64,000 nt of DNA from Flavisolibacter longurius (GTDB lineage: Bacteria; Bacteroidota; Bacteroidia; Chitinophagales; Chitinophagaceae): contig JACJGO010000007.1 in NCBI GenBank assembly GCA_014163555.1, positions 171,404-235,403 on the forward strand. Direction: 5' to 3'. The position numbers and the translations under genes were made by a program. Each line of letters begins with the position of its first letter. Position 1 is the first letter of the stretch. This document shows positions 23,396 to 32,251 of the stretch, one piece after another. The notes under the pieces were generated by a model. The model did no database searches. It saw only the letters and a program-made list of their open reading frames with translations, and had not been told where the DNA came from.

Positions 23396-25675
23396 ATGTT
23401 AACGCAAAAATTCTCCAAAACATTTGATATTGGTGATGGCCGCGAAGTAACGATCGAAACCGGTCGTTTGGCCCGCCAGGCCGATGGCGCCGTAACCGTG
23501 CGCATGGGCAATAATATTTTACTGGCAACCGTGGTTGCCGCACAGGAAGCCAAAGAAGGCCAGGAATTTTTTCCTTTGAGTGTTGACTACATGGAAAAGA
23601 TGGCCGCCGCCGGCCGTATACCCGGTTCATTCTTTAAAAGAGAAGGCCGTTTGAGCGAATCAGAAATCCTGATCTCTCGCCTCATCGACCGGGCTTTGCG
23701 TCCGCTGTTCCCAGAAGATTATTTCTGCGAGGTGCAGGTGATCGTTACCCTGATCTCTTCCGACGAGCAAATCCTTCCGGATGCACTGGCCTGCCTGGCC
23801 GCGTCGGCTGCATTAGCTGTTTCAGATGTTCCCATTAAGGAAGTGATCTCTGAAGTGCGTGTTTGCAAAATCAATGGCGAATACAAAATCAACCCCGTTC
23901 GTGCAGAAGTGGAAGTTGCCGAACTGGATTTCATCATTGCTGCCACCCAGGACAACATCATGATGGTGGAAGGGGAAGCCAAAGAATGCAGTGAAGACGA
24001 TCTGGTGAAAGCACTGGAAGTGGCGCATGACGCCATTCGTATTCAAATCAAAGCGCAACAGGAATTGCGTGAGATTGCAGGTGCCAAACCAAAAAGAGAC
24101 TATACCCGTCCGGAGCAAAATGAAACCCTGCGTCAGCGGGTGGCCGATTTTGCCACCGAAAGAATGAAGCAGTTGTCGAGAGGCAACCTGCCAAAGCAGG
24201 AAAGAAAGGATGCTTACAAATCCATCCAGGACGACCTGCTCGAGGTATTGAAGGGCGAAGCCAACCTGCCGGAAGGCGAAGAGTTGGATTCGTCTATCAA
24301 AAAATTTGTCAAGAATTACCTGTCGGACCTGCAGTATGACGTGGTTCGCGACATGATCCTGAACGACCGTGTTCGTTTGGATGGCCGTGGCCTGGAAGAT
24401 GTGCGTCCCCTTGATATGGAAGTTGACGTGCTGCCCACACCACACGGTTCTGCGCTGTTTACACGCGGCGAAACCCAGTCCTTAACAACGGTTACCTTGG
24501 GTACGCCGCTGGATGAACTGCTGGTGGAAACCGCCGGTAAATCGTTCGATTCTAAATTTTACCTGCACTATAATTTCCCGCCATTTTCAACCGGTGAAGT
24601 AAAGTTCCTGAGAGGCGCCAGCCGCCGGGAAATTGGTCACGGTAAACTGGCCGAGCGTTCGTTAAAGCAAATGATGCCGAACGAAGAATATCCGTATACG
24701 GTGCGGGTGGTTAGTGATATCCTGGAGAGCAATGGTTCGTCTTCTATGGCAACCGTTTGCGCCGGATCGCTTGCCCTGATGGATGCGGGTGTTCCCGTTC
24801 CCAAGCATGTTGCCGGTGTGGCTATGGGACTGATCACAAAAGGTGGTAATTACGCGGTATTGACCGACATCCTTGGCGATGAAGATCACCTGGGTGATAT
24901 GGACTTTAAAGTTACCGGAACCCGCGATGGTATCTGCGGTATCCAAATGGATATCAAAGTGGATGGACTGAGCATGGAGATCATGCGCAATGCCCTGGAA
25001 CAAGCACGCCGTGGCCGGATGCACATCCTGGATGCGATGTATAATTGTGTGGATGCTGCCCGTGAAGATGTGAAGCCGCATGCACCACGCATGGTGAAAA
25101 TGTTCATCGACCGCGAATTTATTGGTGCAGTGATCGGACCTGGTGGTAAGATCATCCAGGAAATCCAGCGTGAGACTGGAACGACCATCAACATTGAAGA
25201 AAAGAACAACCAGGGTGAAGTCAGCATCTTTGGTACGGATAAGGAAAAAGTAGACAAAGCACATAGCTGGATCAAAGGCATTGTTGCGGTACCGAATGTT
25301 GGTGACGAATACGAGGCCATCGTAAAATCGGTTATGCCTTATGGTGCCTTTGTTGAGTTCCTGCCCGGCAAACAAGGTTTGCTGCATATTTCTGAAGTAA
25401 GCTGGAAGCGACTGGAAACATTGGATGGTGTACTGAATGAGGGTGATAAAGTAAAAGTGAAACTGACAGGCACCGATCCGAAAACAGGCAAGTTCAAGCT
25501 TTCCCGGAAAGTGTTGCTGCCAAAGCCGGAAGGCCAACAGGGTAGCAGTGAACCCCGCGAAAATCGTGGCGAAAGACCCCGCCTTGAAAAAAACCAAGGT
25601 GGTGGTAACGGTCAACGCAGAGAGGAGAGAAGAGAACAACGACCGGAGCAAAATCCTGAACAGGAAAATCAATAA
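23396..25675 (+). CDS. pnp: polyribonucleotide nucleotidyltransferase (PNPase)
   Basis: 759 residues in the standard order: RNase PH-like domain 1, an alpha-helical linker, RNase PH-like domain 2 with the catalytic DILGDEDHLGDMDFKV region, a KH domain with the GPGGK loop, and an S1 domain (YEAIVKSVMPYGAFVEF). It degrades RNA phosphorolytically from the 3' end. The last ~45 residues are an unusual Gln/Glu/Arg/Asn-rich disordered tail, longer than in E. coli and suited to binding RNA or partners. No good -7 element is seen before it, so it may depend on read-through from rpsO. Confidence 0.97.
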   Translation: MLTQKFSKTFDIGDGREVTIETGRLARQADGAVTVRMGNNILLATVVAAQEAKEGQEFFPLSVDYMEKMAAAGRIPGSFFKREGRLSESEILISRLIDRALRPLFPEDYFCEVQVIVTLISSDEQILPDALACLAASAALAVSDVPIKEVISEVRVCKINGEYKINPVRAEVEVAELDFIIAATQDNIMMVEGEAKECSEDDLVKALEVAHDAIRIQIKAQQELREIAGAKPKRDYTRPEQNETLRQRVADFATERMKQLSRGNLPKQERKDAYKSIQDDLLEVLKGEANLPEGEELDSSIKKFVKNYLSDLQYDVVRDMILNDRVRLDGRGLEDVRPLDMEVDVLPTPHGSALFTRGETQSLTTVTLGTPLDELLVETAGKSFDSKFYLHYNFPPFSTGEVKFLRGASRREIGHGKLAERSLKQMMPNEEYPYTVRVVSDILESNGSSSMATVCAGSLALMDAGVPVPKHVAGVAMGLITKGGNYAVLTDILGDEDHLGDMDFKVTGTRDGICGIQMDIKVDGLSMEIMRNALEQARRGRMHILDAMYNCVDAAREDVKPHAPRMVKMFIDREFIGAVIGPGGKIIQEIQRETGTTINIEEKNNQGEVSIFGTDKEKVDKAHSWIKGIVAVPNVGDEYEAIVKSVMPYGAFVEFLPGKQGLLHISEVSWKRLETLDGVLNEGDKVKVKLTGTDPKTGKFKLSRKVLLPKPEGQQGSSEPRENRGERPRLEKNQGGGNGQRREERREQRPEQNPEQENQ

Positions 25676-25695
25676 TTCCATTTCAGATATTCTTT

Positions 25696-25724
25696 AAGGC
25701 TGCCTACGGGCAGCCTTTATTTTT
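25696..25724 (+). terminator. terminator of pnp, overlapping the prmA promoter
   Basis: A perfect stem, GGCTGCC / GGCAGCC, extended by two A-T pairs, with a TACG tetraloop and a TTTATTTTT tract. The tract contains the -7 element of the next gene. Confidence 0.9.
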
Positions 25725-25725
25725 G
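25718..25725 (+). promoter_or_regulatory. -7 promoter element of prmA inside the pnp terminator
   Basis: TATTTTTG ends 4 nt before the prmA ATG (25730), so initiation would give a leaderless message. The same bases are the T tract of the pnp terminator. Confidence 0.55.
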
Positions 25726-25729
25726 CAGT

Positions 25730-26533
25730 ATGAAGCACATTCAATTCGAGATCATTGCCAACGAATACCAACAGGAAGAAATCATTGCGCTGTTAGATGA
25801 TTTTCACCCGGCTGGTTTTGAACAAACCGACGAAACATTGAAAGCCTATTTTGATGAAGCAACGTTGGATCGGGAGGCGGTAATGCAGGTGCTATCGGGC
25901 TATGATTGTACCATAACCACCATCGAGGAACAAAACTGGAATGCAGTGTGGGAACAGAATTTTCAACCTGTGATCGTGGAAGATTTTTGTGCTGTGCGGG
26001 CCCATTTTCACCCTCCAATCACCAGCGTTGAACACCAAATCATCATCACGCCAAAAATGAGTTTTGGCACCGGGCATCATGCCACCACGTATATGATGAT
26101 GCAGCAAATGCGACACATCGATTTTCAAAATAAAACGGTTTTTGATTTTGGCACCGGCACCGGCATTCTTGCCATCTTAGCTGATAAATTAGGCGCAGAA
26201 AAAATTACGGCCATCGATGTGGATGACTGGAGCATTGAAAATGCAAAAGAAAATTTTCAGCGCAATGGTTGCAGCAGGATTGCGGTAACGCTTTCATCGC
26301 AATTGCCAAAAGAAAACTTTGATGTCATACTTGCCAACATCAACCGCAATGTGCTACTTTATTATATGGATGCCCTTACGAAAATTGTAAAGCCGGGTGG
26401 GGTTGTTTTATTCAGTGGATTACTGGCAAGTGATGAACAGGATATTATATCCGCTGCAGAAATGCAGGGCCTGCATTTTCAAAAGAAAGAAGAAAAAAAC
26501 GGTTGGATATCGCTGTTGTTTTTTCACGAGTGA
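25730..26533 (+). CDS. prmA: ribosomal protein L11 methyltransferase
   Basis: 267 residues. The C-terminal SAM-dependent domain has PKMSFGTGHHATT, the glycine loop DFGTGTGILAI, the acidic residue in AIDVDDW, and the ANINRNVLL motif that replaces the usual NPPY-like element in PrmA. The N-terminal ~90 residues form the small L11-recognition domain. It trimethylates ribosomal protein L11. Placement after rpsO-pnp groups it with translation and RNA genes. The start is fixed by the adjoining promoter. Confidence 0.93.
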   Translation: MKHIQFEIIANEYQQEEIIALLDDFHPAGFEQTDETLKAYFDEATLDREAVMQVLSGYDCTITTIEEQNWNAVWEQNFQPVIVEDFCAVRAHFHPPITSVEHQIIITPKMSFGTGHHATTYMMMQQMRHIDFQNKTVFDFGTGTGILAILADKLGAEKITAIDVDDWSIENAKENFQRNGCSRIAVTLSSQLPKENFDVILANINRNVLLYYMDALTKIVKPGGVVLFSGLLASDEQDIISAAEMQGLHFQKKEEKNGWISLLFFHE

Positions 26534-26576
26534 TGAACCCGGTTTTAAATTAACACCAATTCCTCGGCCGAATAAT

Positions 26577-26584
26577 TATCTTTG
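26577..26584 (+). promoter_or_regulatory. -7 promoter element of plsY
   Basis: TATCTTTG lies 21 nt before the plsY ATG at 26606. It overlaps the alternative start at 26582, so that start is rejected. Confidence 0.55.
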
Positions 26585-26605
26585 TTGTCCAATTCGGCGT
26601 TGCAC

Positions 26606-27259
26606 ATGAATGAAATTTTCCTGATTCTGGTCGCTTATTTGATAGGCAGTATACCCACTGCGGTTTGGACAAGCCGGGCTTTTTTTGGTATAGACATCCG
26701 GGACTATGGCAGCGGCAACGCTGGTGCTACCAACACGTATCGCGTTTTGGGACCAAAATGGGGAACATTTGTGATGATTGTGGATATGCTAAAAGCATTG
26801 GTTGCCGTTAAGCTTGCTTTTTTTCTCCCGTATGAAACCCATCATTCTGAATTTTATTTGATCAACATGCAGTTGGGTCTTGGACTGGCTGCGGTGGTTG
26901 GACACATCTTCCCGGTATGGGCCGAGTTCCGCGGGGGTAAAGGTGTAGCTTCTTTATTCGGAATGGTCTTGGGCATTCAGCCAAACGTAGCGCTTTGCTG
27001 TGTTGGCATTTTTATTCTTGTGTTGTATGCAACAAGATGGGTGTCGCTGAGTTCTATCCTTGCCAGCGTGGCTTTCCCCATTTTTATCCTGTTTATTTTC
27101 AATGAACCCGAGACCTTGTACCGAATATTCGCCATCCTGGTTGCCTTGCTTGTTTTGATTACACACCAAAAAAATATTGGGCGTATTCTGAAAGGAAATG
27201 AAAACAGGCTCCCTATCTTAAAACACCGCGACCGCCGTCGCCAGCGAAACCGTGAGTAG
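26606..27259 (+). CDS. plsY: acyl-phosphate:glycerol-3-phosphate acyltransferase
   Basis: 217 residues with about five membrane helices and the three PlsY motifs: SGNAGATNTYRVLG, GHIFPVWAEFRGGKGVA and THQKNIGRILKGNENR. It makes lysophosphatidate from acyl phosphate in the inner membrane, the first step of phospholipid synthesis. The partner plsX is not in the window. The C-terminus carries a short arginine-rich tail (KHRDRRRQRNR), longer and more basic than usual. Confidence 0.93.
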   Translation: MNEIFLILVAYLIGSIPTAVWTSRAFFGIDIRDYGSGNAGATNTYRVLGPKWGTFVMIVDMLKALVAVKLAFFLPYETHHSEFYLINMQLGLGLAAVVGHIFPVWAEFRGGKGVASLFGMVLGIQPNVALCCVGIFILVLYATRWVSLSSILASVAFPIFILFIFNEPETLYRIFAILVALLVLITHQKNIGRILKGNENRLPILKHRDRRRQRNRE

Positions 27260-27362
27260 GTAAAATTCTCCCTGCTTTTTCTCTTAATTTTTGCACTTAC
27301 CATTGTATCACAATAACAATGTTTATTGTTGATTGAAGCACTATCGAAATGCGAATTAACAG

Positions 27363-27395
27363 TTGACACCGGTTGCAATAACCGCTGTAAATTTG
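27363..27395 (+). promoter_or_regulatory. promoter of the M48 protease gene
   Basis: TTG at 27363-27365, a 22-nt spacer and TAAATTTG at 27388-27395. The ATG used is at 27439. Confidence 0.55.
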
Positions 27396-27438
27396 TTTTG
27401 GTATAATCATTGGATTGGAGACATATAAATCAATAGAA

Positions 27439-28251
27439 ATGGTACGCAGAATTTTGACCCTATTTGTAGTTGCAGCCACAGTGGTTGCTTGCTCTACAAA
27501 CCAGATTACTGGTAGAAATCAGCTCAGGCTTGTTCCGGAAGATCAGCTCAATCAAATGGCCCAACAGGAATATCAATCCTTCCTCAGCCAAAACAAAGTT
27601 GTGAATGCTTCTGCCGACAGGGATGCCGCGATGGTACGCCGTATCGGAAACCGTGTTGCCAGCGCCATTACCCAATATTTTCGTAACAAGGGGCAGAACT
27701 TAGAAGGTTACAACTGGCAGTTCAACCTGATAGCCGATAACGCTGCTAACGCCTGGGCAATGCCCGGAGGAAAAGTAGTAGTGTACACCGGTCTTTTACC
27801 TATCACGCAAAACGAAGCCGCTCTGGCCGTAGTAATGGGACATGAAATCGCCCACGCCGTATTAGCCCATGGTAACGAACGTATGAGCCAGGGATTGGTG
27901 CAACAAATGGGCGGTGTGGCCTTATCAGTTGCCTTGGCAAACAAGCCGGCGGCTACCCAAAACCTTTTCTTACAGGCTTACGGCGTTGGATCGCAGGTAG
28001 GTGTTTTGCTTCCCTTTGGCCGCAAGCAGGAACTGGAAGCTGATCGTTACGGGCTGATTTTCGCGGCGATGGCCGGTTATAATCCCCGGGAAGCTATTCC
28101 GCTTTGGCAACGAATGGAAGCTGCCAGCAACGGCCAAAAACCACCGGAGTTTCTGAGTACACACCCATCCGAAGGAACCCGTATCGAACAATTACAGAAG
28201 TATATGCCCGAAGCATTGCAATATTATAAGCCCGGCACAGCCCGTCGCTAA
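27439..28251 (+). CDS. M48-family metalloprotease lipoprotein
   Basis: About 270 residues starting at MVRRILTLFV. A lipoprotein signal (ATVVAC, lipid on the cysteine) targets it to the envelope. The zinc site is complete: HEIAH in VVMGHEIAHAVLAHG, with the third ligand in QELEADRYG. This is the periplasmic Oma1/YggG-LoiP-like group that cleaves misfolded envelope proteins. An ATG eight codons upstream would put polar residues ahead of the signal, so I use 27439. A strong terminator follows. Confidence 0.9.
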   Translation: MVRRILTLFVVAATVVACSTNQITGRNQLRLVPEDQLNQMAQQEYQSFLSQNKVVNASADRDAAMVRRIGNRVASAITQYFRNKGQNLEGYNWQFNLIADNAANAWAMPGGKVVVYTGLLPITQNEAALAVVMGHEIAHAVLAHGNERMSQGLVQQMGGVALSVALANKPAATQNLFLQAYGVGSQVGVLLPFGRKQELEADRYGLIFAAMAGYNPREAIPLWQRMEAASNGQKPPEFLSTHPSEGTRIEQLQKYMPEALQYYKPGTARR

Positions 28252-28268
28252 CGAGGTTAATTATCCTA

Positions 28269-28304
28269 AAAATCCCGCCAAATCTAGGTTTGAGCGGGAT
28301 TTTT
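28269..28304 (+). terminator. intrinsic terminator of the M48 protease gene
   Basis: A 10-bp stem, AAAATCCCGC / GCGGGATTTT, with a ~15-nt loop, running into the T tract. Confidence 0.88.
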
Positions 28305-28340
28305 AATGTATTCTAATTTGGAAGGGGGGGTGGAATGTAG

Positions 28341-28348
28341 TATCTTTG
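28341..28348 (+). promoter_or_regulatory. -7 promoter element of the DUF3052-like gene
   Basis: TATCTTTG lies 66 nt before the ATG at 28415. A seven-G run precedes it, and a -33 TTG is not evident. Confidence 0.55.
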
Positions 28349-28414
28349 CACAACATTTCGAAAAAAGTTCTTACCGTTCTTTTCTTTATTGATTGTTAAC
28401 CAATAAAATTACGT

Positions 28415-28861
28415 ATGTCTCAAACTATTTTAGACAAACTCGCTCTAAAAAACGAAAAAAACATTTTAATCCAAGGTCTACCCTCATCAATAGAAAAGCA
28501 ATTCGCAAAGCTCTCTTTCGCAAAGAACCTTACTCCACTCTTAAAATCCCGTAAGCTTGATTTTGCCCTGATCTTTGCTGTCAGCGAAAATCAACTGAAC
28601 AGCATCCTGACGGATATTATGGGTGCGGTAAAGGATGAAACCCGTTTGTGGGTGGCGCATCCCAAAGTAACCTCAAAAATCAGCACGGATCTGAACCGCG
28701 ACAGCAGCTGGAGCCGCCTGAATGACATCGGTTACGAAGCGACAGAAACCATCTCCCTGGATCATGTTTGGCAAGCCATCAGCTTCAGCAAAGCAGAGTT
28801 GGAAATGGTGGAAGAAGTAAAAGTGGAAACGAAGAAATCAAAAAAGGCAGTCGCCGCATAA
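28415..28861 (+). CDS. DUF3052-like protein
   Basis: 148 residues, soluble. The segment DFALIFAVSENQL, followed by LWVAHPKVTSKISTDLNRDSSWSRL and VWQAISFSKAE, matches the pattern of DUF3052-like proteins, which look like reduced Rossmann folds. The C-terminus is a lysine-rich tail. Function is unknown. It has its own promoter and a strong terminator, so it is a single-gene unit. Confidence 0.65.
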   Translation: MSQTILDKLALKNEKNILIQGLPSSIEKQFAKLSFAKNLTPLLKSRKLDFALIFAVSENQLNSILTDIMGAVKDETRLWVAHPKVTSKISTDLNRDSSWSRLNDIGYEATETISLDHVWQAISFSKAELEMVEEVKVETKKSKKAVAA

Positions 28862-28878
28862 AATTCTCTCTGAATGAA

Positions 28879-28909
28879 AAATGACCACCCTTGGGTGGTC
28901 ATTTTTTTT
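28879..28909 (+). terminator. strong terminator of the DUF3052-like gene
   Basis: A 12-bp perfect stem, AAATGACCACCC / GGGTGGTCATTT, with a tight loop and eight Ts. Confidence 0.92.
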
Positions 28910-28920
28910 CGGTGTTATTC

Positions 28921-29172
28921 TCAGTTATCCAGGTTTGATAGGAAAAACCCTTCTTTGTGTAAAATTGTCTGCGTAGGAATCGGCGTCAGAAGTGAATCCT
29001 TCAGCAGCTTCTCAACGAGGCGAAGTTGCTGATCCTGATCGCCGGATTGGGCGATTAACTTCCAGCTTTCAATTTTCATAAGGGCACGCTGACTGGTTTT
29101 TGTAACGTGACGGTCCAGCCATTCGTATCGCTCAGCCAAGTACAACTGATGATTTCTGAAATAAGCATGCAT
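28921..29172 (-). CDS. small hypothetical protein
   Basis: 83 residues, soluble, mostly helical (LYLAERYEWLDRHVTKTSQRALMKIESWKLIA), with no known motif. It lies between the DUF3052 terminator and the EF-G-like terminator and is read on the minus strand. Codon choice and isolation on its own strand support it, but there is no clear promoter and no family, so it remains uncertain. Confidence 0.5.
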   Translation of the reverse strand: MHAYFRNHQLYLAERYEWLDRHVTKTSQRALMKIESWKLIAQSGDQDQQLRLVEKLLKDSLLTPIPTQTILHKEGFFLSNLDN

Positions 29173-29276
29173 AGGTAGAAGATTTGTGTGTGACTATTAT
29201 CGGAACAAATTAAACAGAAAAAGTTTAATTGCGTACTCTTAAAACTCCATTTCAAAGCTGATATAGCCCAAACGCG

Positions 29277-29306
29277 AAAAAAGCCTGATGAAATCTCATC
29301 AGGCTT
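29277..29306 (-). terminator. intrinsic terminator of the EF-G-like gene
   Basis: An 11-bp perfect stem, AAGCCTGATGA / TCATCAGGCTT, with a 4-nt loop. On the minus strand it is followed by six Ts. Confidence 0.85.
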
Positions 29307-29413
29307 CGGTGTTTGGGATCACATCAAAAAATTCTAACAACTCATTTAAAACAACCATGGCAGGCATGGTCATCTCGGGATAAACCAAAGCTGGTTTTGT
29401 CCTTTGATCCGTA

Positions 29414-31552
29414 TCAAGCCACCGCTTCTTCTGCCGATTTGTTGTATTCTTCCGCCAGTTTGCGCTGCAGATCGAAGCTAACAGGTTGATAGCTTTCAAA
29501 ATACATTTTAAACTTCGCCCTTCCCTGTGTGATCGATCGGAGAGAAGACGAAAAATCATGCATTTCTGACAGCGGAACTTTGGCAATCACTTTTTGAAAA
29601 TGACCTTCTGTGTCGATTCCTTCTACCATGCCCCGACGGCTTTGCAGGTCGCCCATCACCCCACCGGTAAGGTCTTCCGGGCAAAGCACTTCTACCTGGT
29701 AAATTGGCTCCAGCACTTGGGGATCGGCCTTTTGAAAGGCTTCTTTAAACGCCATAATGCCGGCAATTTTAAAGGAGATATCATTCGAATCCACCGGGTG
29801 CATTTTTCCATCATACACACAAACCCTGACGTCACGGACATAGGAACCTGTCAACGGTCCTTCGTGCATTTTTTCCATAACGCCTTTCAGAATGCTTGGC
29901 AGGAAGCGGGTGTCAATAGCACCGCCAACAATACAGTTGTAAAATACCAGTTTGCCCCCCCATTCAAGGTCAAAGGTTTCGCGGCCGCGAACCGTCAGGC
30001 CGGCCGGATCGGGTATCCCTTCGTACCAGGGTTCAATACGCATGAAGACCTCGCCAAATTGCCCGGCACCACCGGATTGTTTTTTATGACGGTAATTGGA
30101 TTCCGCCATCTTGCGGATGGTTTCCCGGTAGGCAATTTTCGGCTTACCAAATTTCACCGGCACCTTGTGCAGGTTTTCAATTTTCCATTTGGCTACTGCA
30201 AGATGCATGTCGCCCTGGCAATGAATGAGGGTTTGTTTAAGCTCTTTAGAGACTTCCACCAAAAAAGTGGGATCTTCTTCCCGCAACTGGTGAAGCGCCT
30301 GCGACATCTTTTCTTCTTCTCCCTTGTTTATCGATTCAATGCAATAGGTAACATTGGCCGGAGGAAACTGGATAGGCGCCAGTTCATAGTTTTTACCTTT
30401 TACATGCAAGGTATTGTTAACATGTGTATTCCGGAGTTTTAGCGTGGCGCCAATATCTCCGGCCACCAGTTCCTGTACCGGAATACGTTTGTTGCCTTCC
30501 ATTAAAAAAAGCTGGTTGATTTTTTCAATGACACCGTTATTCTCGTTCACCAGATCCATCCCGGTTTTGATGGTACCCGAATACACTTTGAAAAACGACA
30601 TATCGCCTACATGCGGCTCGGAAATGGTTTTGTAAATAAATATGCAGGGAGGGCCATCTGCCTGGCAAGGGAGTGGCTCACCGGAAGCTGTTTGTTGAGC
30701 CGGCATTTCATTGGCACTGGGGCAAACATTGTCAATGAAACCCATCAACCGGCCGCTTCCCATGTTACGGGTTGCACTCAGGCAAAATAGGGGAAAGATG
30801 TCGTGGGCAATCATAGCTTTTTTCATGCCTTCTTTCAGTTCATCTTCATCCAGTTCGCCCTTGTCGAAATAGATTTCCATCAGGCTTTCGTCGTTGCTGG
30901 CAACGGCTTCCACCAATTCTTTGTGTAAAGTGTCGGCCCGTTCTTTTTCCTCATCGGGGATGGGAAGTTTTTCAGGCTTGCCTCCGGTGTCATGAAACTT
31001 ATACATGGTCATGCGCAAGACATCAATGATCTCGTGGAAACCGGCGCCTTGTTGCCGTGGGTATTGAACTACGGTAACCTTGCTGCCAAAATGATCTTTG
31101 GCTTGTTGTACAACCCTGTCAAAATCCGCCCCATCATCGTCAAGCTTATTGACGGCAAAGATCATCGGCGTTTTAAATTTCTCCGTGTATTCCCAGATAA
31201 TGTCTGTTCCCACCTCAACTCCGGTTGATGCATTTAACAGCATCACACCGGTGTCGGCCACCCTTAGCGCAGATAAGACTTCCCCAACAAAATCATCATA
31301 TCCCGGTGTATCGAGAATATTGATTTTGTAACCACGCCATTTGGTGTGCATGAGTTTTGAAAAAATGGTATTGCCGCGCTCCTGCTCCAGGGAATGATAA
31401 TCGCCAACGGTGTTGGCTTCTTCAATAGAGCCGCGACGGTTGATGAGGCCTGCTTCAAAAAGCATGCACTCCGCCAATATTGTTTTGCCGGAGCCGGCGT
31501 GCCCAAGCAAAACAATATTTTTTACGTGTGAGGTATCAAATTCTGCTGCCAT
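29414..31552 (-). CDS. elongation factor G-like translational GTPase
   Basis: About 712 residues with all EF-G domains in order. G1 is GHAGSGKT, the switch-1 segment is QERGNTI (EF-G usually has RGITI), G3 is DTPGYDD and G4 is NKLD. Domain IV contains HKKQSGGAGQFGEV, and domains III and V complete the protein. It looks like one of the second EF-G copies found in many Bacteroidota rather than the str-operon fusA, because it stands alone without rpsL/rpsG/tuf. Possible roles are ribosome recycling or stress translocation, which is inference. The start at 31552 is chosen from the conserved N-terminus. Confidence 0.87.
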   Translation of the reverse strand: MAAEFDTSHVKNIVLLGHAGSGKTILAECMLFEAGLINRRGSIEEANTVGDYHSLEQERGNTIFSKLMHTKWRGYKINILDTPGYDDFVGEVLSALRVADTGVMLLNASTGVEVGTDIIWEYTEKFKTPMIFAVNKLDDDGADFDRVVQQAKDHFGSKVTVVQYPRQQGAGFHEIIDVLRMTMYKFHDTGGKPEKLPIPDEEKERADTLHKELVEAVASNDESLMEIYFDKGELDEDELKEGMKKAMIAHDIFPLFCLSATRNMGSGRLMGFIDNVCPSANEMPAQQTASGEPLPCQADGPPCIFIYKTISEPHVGDMSFFKVYSGTIKTGMDLVNENNGVIEKINQLFLMEGNKRIPVQELVAGDIGATLKLRNTHVNNTLHVKGKNYELAPIQFPPANVTYCIESINKGEEEKMSQALHQLREEDPTFLVEVSKELKQTLIHCQGDMHLAVAKWKIENLHKVPVKFGKPKIAYRETIRKMAESNYRHKKQSGGAGQFGEVFMRIEPWYEGIPDPAGLTVRGRETFDLEWGGKLVFYNCIVGGAIDTRFLPSILKGVMEKMHEGPLTGSYVRDVRVCVYDGKMHPVDSNDISFKIAGIMAFKEAFQKADPQVLEPIYQVEVLCPEDLTGGVMGDLQSRRGMVEGIDTEGHFQKVIAKVPLSEMHDFSSSLRSITQGRAKFKMYFESYQPVSFDLQRKLAEEYNKSAEEAVA

Positions 31553-31589
31553 ACGTTTGTAGTTTAAGGTGAGGCAATAAGGGGGAGGA

Positions 31590-31607
31590 GCATACATTGT
31601 AGTATGC
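31590..31607. repeat. short hairpin upstream of the EF-G-like gene
   Basis: A perfect 6-bp inverted repeat, GCATAC-N6-GTATGC, lies about 40 nt upstream of the EF-G-like start. It could be a leader hairpin or an operator. Confidence 0.4.
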
Positions 31608-31640
31608 AAGGTGGAAGAGGAAAAAAGCTGCCTGTTATTT

Positions 31641-32006
31641 TCAGCAACTGGTGTTGTTGATGAATTTCCTGAACTCGTCGCGGAGTTCCTGCAAGGTATT
31701 TTCCAGGCTTAAAAATTCATTGAGAAGATGTTCATGCGTTGCATACACTTCTTCTCCTGAAGTCTCCAGGGCCACCTTGCGTTCGTGTGTTTTGATGGTT
31801 TGTTTTAAATCGTGAATGTTGCGAAGTTGAATGTCGAACTGGTTTTGGAAATGTTCGACCTGGGCGAGATGGTCTTTCGTAAGTGATTGTTTACACGTTT
31901 CTGTCAGGGCTTTTTCGCAATTATGGAATTCTTCCCGGTAATTGCGAAGGATCTGCCGCCATTCTGAACATTCTGCTGAAAGCTGTGAGATTTCTGTTTG
32001 AACCAT
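31641..32006 (-). CDS. coiled-coil hypothetical protein
   Basis: 121 residues, almost entirely helical with heptad-like leucines (IRNIHDLKQTIKTHERKVAL, EFLSLENTLQELRDEFRKF), several cysteines and no membrane segment. It lies 88 nt upstream of the EF-G-like gene on the same strand and may be in one unit with it. No family was recognised. Confidence 0.6.
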   Translation of the reverse strand: MVQTEISQLSAECSEWRQILRNYREEFHNCEKALTETCKQSLTKDHLAQVEHFQNQFDIQLRNIHDLKQTIKTHERKVALETSGEEVYATHEHLLNEFLSLENTLQELRDEFRKFINNTSC

Positions 32007-32133
32007 GAGGTAAAAGTTTTAAGGTTAAGAAAAAAAGTTTTTCCATTTTCACTTTCCTCCCGGTGTTGATGGTACCCTAAATTTAGACAGGATAAAAGAG
32101 AAAAGAAATTGTTTTTTGTCAGCTCTTTTTTTT

Positions 32134-32161
32134 AAATTATCAGCAAGCGAGCTGATAATTT
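32134..32161. repeat. perfect hairpin in a divergent intergenic region
   Basis: An 11-bp perfect stem, AAATTATCAGC / GCTGATAATTT, with a 6-nt loop. A and T runs on both sides give it a terminator look, but both neighbours are transcribed away from it. The TTATCAGC core also occurs in the large palindrome at 43615-43787. Confidence 0.7.
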
Positions 32162-32236
32162 TCATTGTTTTTCTCGTCGAAAACAACGATAACAGCAACG
32201 CACTGAATTCAATCCTGTTTCCAACCTTGCAATTAA

Positions 32237-32244
32237 TATATTTG
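32237..32244 (+). promoter_or_regulatory. -7 promoter element of dnaG
   Basis: TATATTTG ends 7 nt before the GTG start at 32252, predicting a very short leader. No suitable -33 TTG was found. Confidence 0.5.
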
Positions 32245-32251
32245 GGGCTTC

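Noticed and set aside
23822..24445. Another long antisense frame opposite pnp
   Set aside because: It is a shadow of the codon pattern of pnp, with no start context or domain.
24662..25681. Long antisense reading frame of 339 codons opposite pnp
   Set aside because: It lies wholly opposite a confident PNPase gene, carries cysteine/histidine-rich random-looking sequence and no family motif.
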